Assembly: GCF_000368045.1 (NCBI RefSeq)
Contig: NZ_KB849236.1
Location: 851,731-915,730 of the forward strand
DNA length: 64,000 bases
Direction of reading: 5' to 3'
Source of the DNA: Acinetobacter johnsonii CIP 64.6
GTDB lineage: Bacteria > Pseudomonadota > Gammaproteobacteria > Pseudomonadales > Moraxellaceae
A program made the position numbers and the translations under genes. Below, in pieces: positions 59,995 through 64,000 of the stretch (its first letter is position 1; each line of letters begins with the position of its first letter). A model generated the notes under the pieces. It was not told the origin of the DNA. It saw only the letters and a list, made by a program, of their open reading frames with translations, and searched no databases.

Positions 59995-61464
59995 ATGCAT
60001 CAGCAAGTGTACCACAGCAGTGAGATTCAAGCATGGGAAGGGCGTTGGTTCGCGCAGCAAAATAGTGCTTATGGATTGATGCAACAAGTCGCATGGGCAA
60101 CAACTGAACAGATGCTGCCTAGGCTTAAACAGCAGCAAGTCAAAAGCGTTGCGGTGTGTTGTGGTCAAGGCAATAATGCAGGTGACGGTTACTTGATTGC
60201 ATTGTATCTAGCCGTGCAAGGTTATGACGTTGAAATTTATGCAGCTGCTTTGGGAGAGTCTACTTCACTGCAACAAGCACATGCAGCAGCTGTGCAACTG
60301 GGGATAATGATTCATACTGGTTTTGCTTTTCAACGTCCTTATGATGCGTATATTGATGCTTTGTTTGGCATCGGTTTAAACCGTGAACTCAGTTCAGACT
60401 GGCAGGCAGTGATTCAGCAGATCAATAGACAAACAGGTTTAAAAATTGCGGTTGATATTCCAAGTGGTTTGCAGGCCAACACGGGGCAAGCTTTACCTTG
60501 TGCCGTTATTGCCGATTATACCTTTACGGCTCTGGGCTTGAAGGCTGGTTTATTTACTGGTCAAGGTAAAGCATTTGCAGGAGAGATCACGCTTATTTCG
60601 CTACTTCCTGTAGACAGTGCTTTAAAACCTTTAGCTTCACTTGCTCCACAACATATGCACCTTGTACCGCGTCAAGCCTTTGGACATAAAGGAAGTTATG
60701 GGCATGTACTGGTGATTGGGGGACATGCACAGATGGGTGGTGCGGTGATGTTAGCCGCCGAAGCTGCCTTTCATGCGGGTGCTGGCAAGGTGACCGTGGT
60801 ATGTGATGCAAAACACCATACTGCAATTTTAGCTCGTGCACCCAATATTATGCTGCGCGATATTAACCAAATGTCGCTCCAAGAGCGTGCAGCGTTGGTG
60901 GCACATGTGGATGCAGTCAGTTTTGGTATGGGCTTGGGAAGGGACTCGTGGGCTCAGCAGCAGTTTGATGCATGGTTTCCACTCATTCAAACCAGTGCTT
61001 TACAGGTGGTATTGGATGCGGATGCTTTATGGTTCTTAGCCTCAAGACCTGTAAAACTCGGTGAGCAGGTCTACGCAACACCGCATCCTGGCGAGGCCGC
61101 AACTTTGCTCGGTATCAGTACCTCAGCGGTGGAGTCTGACCGCATTGCAGCTATTTATGCCTTACAAGAAAAATATGCAGGACAATGGGTGCTTAAGGGT
61201 TCGGGAAGCTTGATTTTAGATACGCAACTTTGGATTTGTACCGCAGGTAATCCGGGGATGGGGACAGGTGGAATGGGTGATGTATTGGCAGGCATGATTG
61301 CCAGTTTAAAAGCACAGTTGCAAGGTAACATTGCGTTACATCAAATTGTGACCTTACATGCCCAAGCAGGCGACCTTGTGGCTCAACAAGGTGAGCGTGG
61401 TTTACAAGCACAGCAAATGAGTCAGGCTATTTATACGGTCGTGAATCGAGAGCATACAGTATGA
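59995..61464 (+). CDS. nnr: Bifunctional NAD(P)H-hydrate repair enzyme Nnr
   Basis: A 489-residue fusion. The N-terminal half is the NAD(P)HX epimerase (YjeF_N, with CCGQGNNAGDGYLIAL and DALFGIGLNR). The C-terminal half is the ADP-dependent dehydratase (FGHKGSYGHVLVIGG, then TPHPGEAATLL and NPGMGTGGMGDVLAG). It repairs hydrated nicotinamide cofactors. The start at 59995 has AGGAA upstream; an earlier one at 59959 lacks it. It overlaps acyP by 4 nt. Confidence 0.95.
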   Translation: MHQQVYHSSEIQAWEGRWFAQQNSAYGLMQQVAWATTEQMLPRLKQQQVKSVAVCCGQGNNAGDGYLIALYLAVQGYDVEIYAAALGESTSLQQAHAAAVQLGIMIHTGFAFQRPYDAYIDALFGIGLNRELSSDWQAVIQQINRQTGLKIAVDIPSGLQANTGQALPCAVIADYTFTALGLKAGLFTGQGKAFAGEITLISLLPVDSALKPLASLAPQHMHLVPRQAFGHKGSYGHVLVIGGHAQMGGAVMLAAEAAFHAGAGKVTVVCDAKHHTAILARAPNIMLRDINQMSLQERAALVAHVDAVSFGMGLGRDSWAQQQFDAWFPLIQTSALQVVLDADALWFLASRPVKLGEQVYATPHPGEAATLLGISTSAVESDRIAAIYALQEKYAGQWVLKGSGSLILDTQLWICTAGNPGMGTGGMGDVLAGMIASLKAQLQGNIALHQIVTLHAQAGDLVAQQGERGLQAQQMSQAIYTVVNREHTV

Positions 61465-61739
61465 AAGCAGTAAAACTGACCATATCGGGAAAAGTTCAGG
61501 GTGTTGGATATCGACGTTGGTTTGCACAATATGCTGTTGCTTTAGGTTTAAAGGGTTATGTAATGAATTTGGATTCAGATGCAGTTGAAGCGTTGCTTTT
61601 GGGTGATGATGGTATGGTTGCCGAACTGGTGAATCGCGCTAAAGTCGGGCCAACTCATGCGGTAGTCACGGATGTGGTCATCGTAGAACTTGCTTCAGAA
61701 CAGCAAACATTTACAGATTTTCAAATACGTCGCGAATGA
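61461..61739 (+). CDS. acyP: Acylphosphatase
   Basis: A 92-residue enzyme hydrolysing acyl phosphates. Catalytic Arg18 lies in GKVQGVGYRRWF, and Asn36 lies in GYVMNLDSD, as expected. Length is normal for the family. The ATG overlaps the nnr stop by 4 nt, indicating coupling. A strong terminator follows. Confidence 0.92.
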   Translation: MKAVKLTISGKVQGVGYRRWFAQYAVALGLKGYVMNLDSDAVEALLLGDDGMVAELVNRAKVGPTHAVVTDVVIVELASEQQTFTDFQIRRE

Positions 61740-61755
61740 TCAAGTATGCAAAAAT

Positions 61756-61792
61756 AAAAAAAGGGCGGAAGTTAAACTTTCGCCCTTTTTTT
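61756..61792. terminator. Bidirectional intrinsic terminator
   Basis: GGGCG (61763-61767) pairs with CGCCC (61781-61785), with AAGTT/AACTTT pairs inside and A/T runs outside. It separates the convergent acyP and slyD genes. Confidence 0.88.
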
Positions 61793-61806
61793 AAGATTGT
61801 TAAATC

Positions 61807-62289
61807 TTAGTGGTGGTGACCACCAGCACCGTGCGCATGGCCGTGCTGTAATTCTTCTTCAGTTGCATCGCGGATTTCTACGATTTCAACTTCGAAAGTT
61901 AAGTCTTGACCAGCAAGTGGGAAGTTCGCATCAACAATTACGTTTTCGCCTTCAACTGCTTTTACAGTTACGATTTGAACGCCATCATCAGTTTGAGCTT
62001 GGAACTGCATACCCGCTTGGATGTTGTCTACGCCTTGGAACATTTGCGCTGGAACTTCTTGAACGAGTTCAGGGTTGTATTCGCCATAACCTTCAGCAGC
62101 AGGAACAGTAACAGTGAATTTTTCACCTACAGTTTTGCCTAGCAATGCATTTTCTAAACCTGGGATGATGTTACCTGCGCCGTGCAAATATGCAAGTGGT
62201 TCACCTTGTGATTGGTCTAGCGTTTCGCCTTCAGCGTTAGTCAATTTGTAGTTGAAAGAAACCACGTGATCATTTGCGATAGCAGTCAT
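61807..62289 (-). CDS. slyD: FKBP-type peptidyl-prolyl isomerase SlyD
   Basis: A 160-residue prolyl isomerase/chaperone. The FKBP part has GNIIPGLENALLGKTVGEKF. The flap (IF) domain is inserted at about 75-130. The short metal-binding tail ELQHGHAHGAGGHHH binds Ni2+/Zn2+. E. coli SlyD has a longer His/Cys tail (total 196), so this is a compact form. Preceding gap (62290-62428) carries its promoter. Confidence 0.93.
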   Translation of the reverse strand: MTAIANDHVVSFNYKLTNAEGETLDQSQGEPLAYLHGAGNIIPGLENALLGKTVGEKFTVTVPAAEGYGEYNPELVQEVPAQMFQGVDNIQAGMQFQAQTDDGVQIVTVKAVEGENVIVDANFPLAGQDLTFEVEIVEIRDATEEELQHGHAHGAGGHHH

Positions 62290-62428
62290 GTTTTTCGTCC
62301 ATTCATTTAGAATTTAAGGGGTATATCATAAAGTGAAAAGCAGCTTTTGTAGACTAAATTTAGCAAAAAAACTGCATTTTCCACGTTCTTATGGCGTTTT
62401 TTTATTAGTGGGGACGCATTTTTAGATT

Positions 62429-63730
62429 TCAATGCAATTTTATTTTCGGACCGACTTTTTTATTCATCAGGTCTTTTGCGGTCATCAGCCCAGCTTGGGT
62501 ATAGCCATGTAAGGTGGCCTGATGGAGTCGATATAAAGAAACATACATGGTTTTTGCCAGCACGCCTTGCACATTAACTTGGCCCAGGAGTTCGCCCACA
62601 GCTTTGTATTGACTGAGGGAAACCAAAGAGCCTTTGTCAGAAAATTTAAACATCGGCAAAGACTGACCACGAATGCGCACTTTGAGCGCTCGAAGCAAAA
62701 AGGCTGCTTGTTGGCTGGCCACTTGAGCACGTGGGCCAAGGACTGGTTCATCGGCCGCGGGCTGGCAGTGAGCACAATCGCCAAAGGCAAAAATGTTGGG
62801 GTCGGAACGGGTTTGCAAAGTTGCATAGACTTTAAGACGTCCAATCGCATCTTTTTCAAAGCCTTCAAGCGCATTTAAAACGACAGGCGCTTTGATGCCT
62901 GCCGCCCAAACTTTTAGATCGGCATCGATTTGTGAGCCGTCAGCAAAATAGACATGGTCTTTGTCTAACTTGGCAACACGGTGATGGGTGAGGACTTCAA
63001 CGCCAAGTTTTTCCAATTGGGTATGTGTGTGATTTGCCATTTTGGTGGATAGGGCGGGAAGAATACGATCCGCTGCCTCAATCAAGGTCACTTTGACTTT
63101 GTTTGGGTCAATTTTATTGAGACCGTATTTAAAAAAGGTACTTTTCGCATGGATCAATTCGGCTGCAAGCTCGACCCCTGTGGCACCTGCACCAATAATC
63201 GCAATATTGAGTGCGCGTGTTTCGGGGCGGTTTTGTGCATCCAAATACAAATGTAGAAGGTCTTGCTGGAAAATTTCAGCTTGCTGGCGACTGTCGAGGA
63301 AATGGCAGTAATGTTTAGCACCTTCGGTCGAAAAGTCGTTAGAGGTCGAACCGACTGCTAGGACTAAGGTGTCGTAGTTGAGTTCAAACTGCGTGGTTTC
63401 CGTGCTTTGTTTGGCATATTGGCGTGCTTCAAGTTTTACATTTTTATGTTCTTGATCTAAGCCGACAAAACGACCCAAAACAAACTCATAATGATGCTTA
63501 GAAGCATGTGCAAAATAATTAATTTCTTCAACACTTGGGTTGAGTGTACCTGCCGCAATTTCGTGGAGTAAGGGTTTCCAGATGTGGGTGAGGTTTTGAT
63601 CGACGAGGGTGATTTTAACCCAGTTGGATTTTGCGAAGCTGTCACCGAGTTGCGTTGCTAACTCTAGACCACCAGCACCACCGCCAATAATAACAATATG
63701 GTGTGGCACTTGTTCTGTTTGTACAGCCAT
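62429..63730 (-). CDS. ndh: Type II NADH:quinone dehydrogenase
   Basis: A 433-residue non-proton-pumping NADH dehydrogenase. GGGAGGLELATQLG binds FAD and IIGAGATGVELAAEL binds NADH. FAFGDCAHC and the quinone-site region near GPRAQVASQQAAFLL follow. The C-terminal amphipathic part (FKFSDKGSLVSLSQYKAVGEL) mediates membrane association. The ATG at 63730 was chosen; an in-frame TTG at 63739 is poorer. It feeds quinol to oxidases such as cytochrome bd at 25-29 kb. Confidence 0.93.
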   Translation of the reverse strand: MAVQTEQVPHHIVIIGGGAGGLELATQLGDSFAKSNWVKITLVDQNLTHIWKPLLHEIAAGTLNPSVEEINYFAHASKHHYEFVLGRFVGLDQEHKNVKLEARQYAKQSTETTQFELNYDTLVLAVGSTSNDFSTEGAKHYCHFLDSRQQAEIFQQDLLHLYLDAQNRPETRALNIAIIGAGATGVELAAELIHAKSTFFKYGLNKIDPNKVKVTLIEAADRILPALSTKMANHTHTQLEKLGVEVLTHHRVAKLDKDHVYFADGSQIDADLKVWAAGIKAPVVLNALEGFEKDAIGRLKVYATLQTRSDPNIFAFGDCAHCQPAADEPVLGPRAQVASQQAAFLLRALKVRIRGQSLPMFKFSDKGSLVSLSQYKAVGELLGQVNVQGVLAKTMYVSLYRLHQATLHGYTQAGLMTAKDLMNKKVGPKIKLH

Positions 63731-63757
63731 ATGAAGCAACCTATTTATTATTAAAAA

Positions 63758-63788
63758 AAGAAGATGACATTGAATATGCCATCTTCTT
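63758..63788 (-). terminator. Terminator of the gene entering from the right edge
   Basis: AAGAAGATG (63758-63766) pairs with CATCTTCTT (63780-63788). On the minus strand it ends in a seven-T run, between the partial gene and ndh. Confidence 0.7.
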
Positions 63789-63854
63789 GATTTATTGATA
63801 ATTAGATTGTCTTACAAGTTACATAAAGTATAAAACTCGGGATACTGCTCGAAC

Positions 63855-64000
63855 TTAACCGAGTGTGTAGGTTTTTACTTTAGGTTCATCACTTGATAAA
63901 AATGGAAACAAGCTTTTGAACCAAAACATCAGTCGCTGGAAAATATTGGCTTCTTCAATTTGTACATCTTCTTCAATGGTGAACGTTTGAATGAGCTGAT
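63855..64000 (-). CDS. C-terminal end of an unidentified protein (5' end outside window)
   Basis: The last 47 codons of a frame entering from the right edge, ending at a TAA at 63857-63855. The visible part reads IQTFTIEEDVQIEEANIFQR and then LMFWFKSLFPFLSSDEPKVK. It is acidic then amphipathic. Nothing in it identifies a family. A terminator follows 66 bp later. Confidence 0.45.
   Translation of the reverse strand, partial: QLIQTFTIEEDVQIEEANIFQRLMFWFKSLFPFLSSDEPKVKTYTLG

Overview
The window looks like a chromosomal segment of an Acinetobacter species (Moraxellaceae, gammaproteobacteria). The DNA is AT-rich, the genes are densely packed on both strands, and almost every protein resembles a gammaproteobacterial housekeeping or catabolic enzyme. 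Indicators include the block pyrG-kdsA-eno-ftsB-ispD, an N-terminally anchored Mqo, a divergent betIBA/betT choline locus, a cydP-cydAB-cydX-ybgE oxidase operon and an AlkK-like acyl-CoA ligase. The genus is inferred from gene content and protein resemblance; no search was run. I see no rRNA, tRNA, CRISPR array, insertion sequence or prophage.

Layout. 1-4.2 kb: a PadR-type regulator (cut by the window edge) diverges from a FadH-like dienoyl-CoA reductase, an NTF2-like protein and an alpha/beta hydrolase, with two matching palindromes between. 4.2-7.7 kb: ydhP-like exporter and dkgB, divergent from a LysR regulator, then a lipoprotein. 7.9-14.1 kb: pyrG, kdsA, eno, ftsB, ispD, rodA. 14.2-17.7 kb: membrane protein, MFS exporter, mqo. 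18.2-25.3 kb: choline-to-betaine locus betA-betB-betI, divergent betT, then a MarC-like gene. 25.4-28.7 kb: cytochrome bd operon with two microproteins. 29.4-36.3 kb: kinase-Rieske-YqiJ-like operon, acetyltransferase, M16 metalloprotease, outer-membrane phospholipase A. 36.3-38.3 kb: Ktr potassium uptake. 38.5-48.6 kb: acidic hypothetical protein, ilvA, rpiA, YgjP-like peptidase, diguanylate cyclase, argC, a coiled-coil membrane protein, clpS-clpA, ynfA. 48.6-53.2 kb: secreted hypothetical protein, argF, TetR regulator, prpB-prpC. 53.3-57.5 kb: DUF2147 protein, a Fur-box-preceded periplasmic esterase, acyl-CoA ligase, two small proteins. 57.6-64 kb: bioB, queG, nnr, acyP, slyD, ndh and the tail of an unidentified gene.

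How the genes work together. Several sets form pathways: choline uptake and oxidation to glycine betaine under BetI; two electron entry points to quinone (Mqo, Ndh) and a quinol oxidase (cytochrome bd); methylcitrate-cycle steps (PrpC, PrpB); fatty-acid activation and unsaturated acyl-CoA handling (AlkK-like ligase, FadH-like reductase); envelope functions (KdsA, RodA, PldA, FtsB); and N-end-rule proteolysis (ClpS, ClpA). Most transcription units end at strong hairpin terminators, several of them bidirectional.

I found no clearly new defence or mobile system. The most interesting leads are the PadR palindrome module, the Rieske/kinase/YqiJ-like operon, the Fur-box esterase, the prpBC composition shift with missing partner genes, the CydP/CydX microproteins, a 37-residue zinc-knuckle-like protein, and repeat-rich control regions ahead of betI/betT, cydP and the acyl-CoA ligase.
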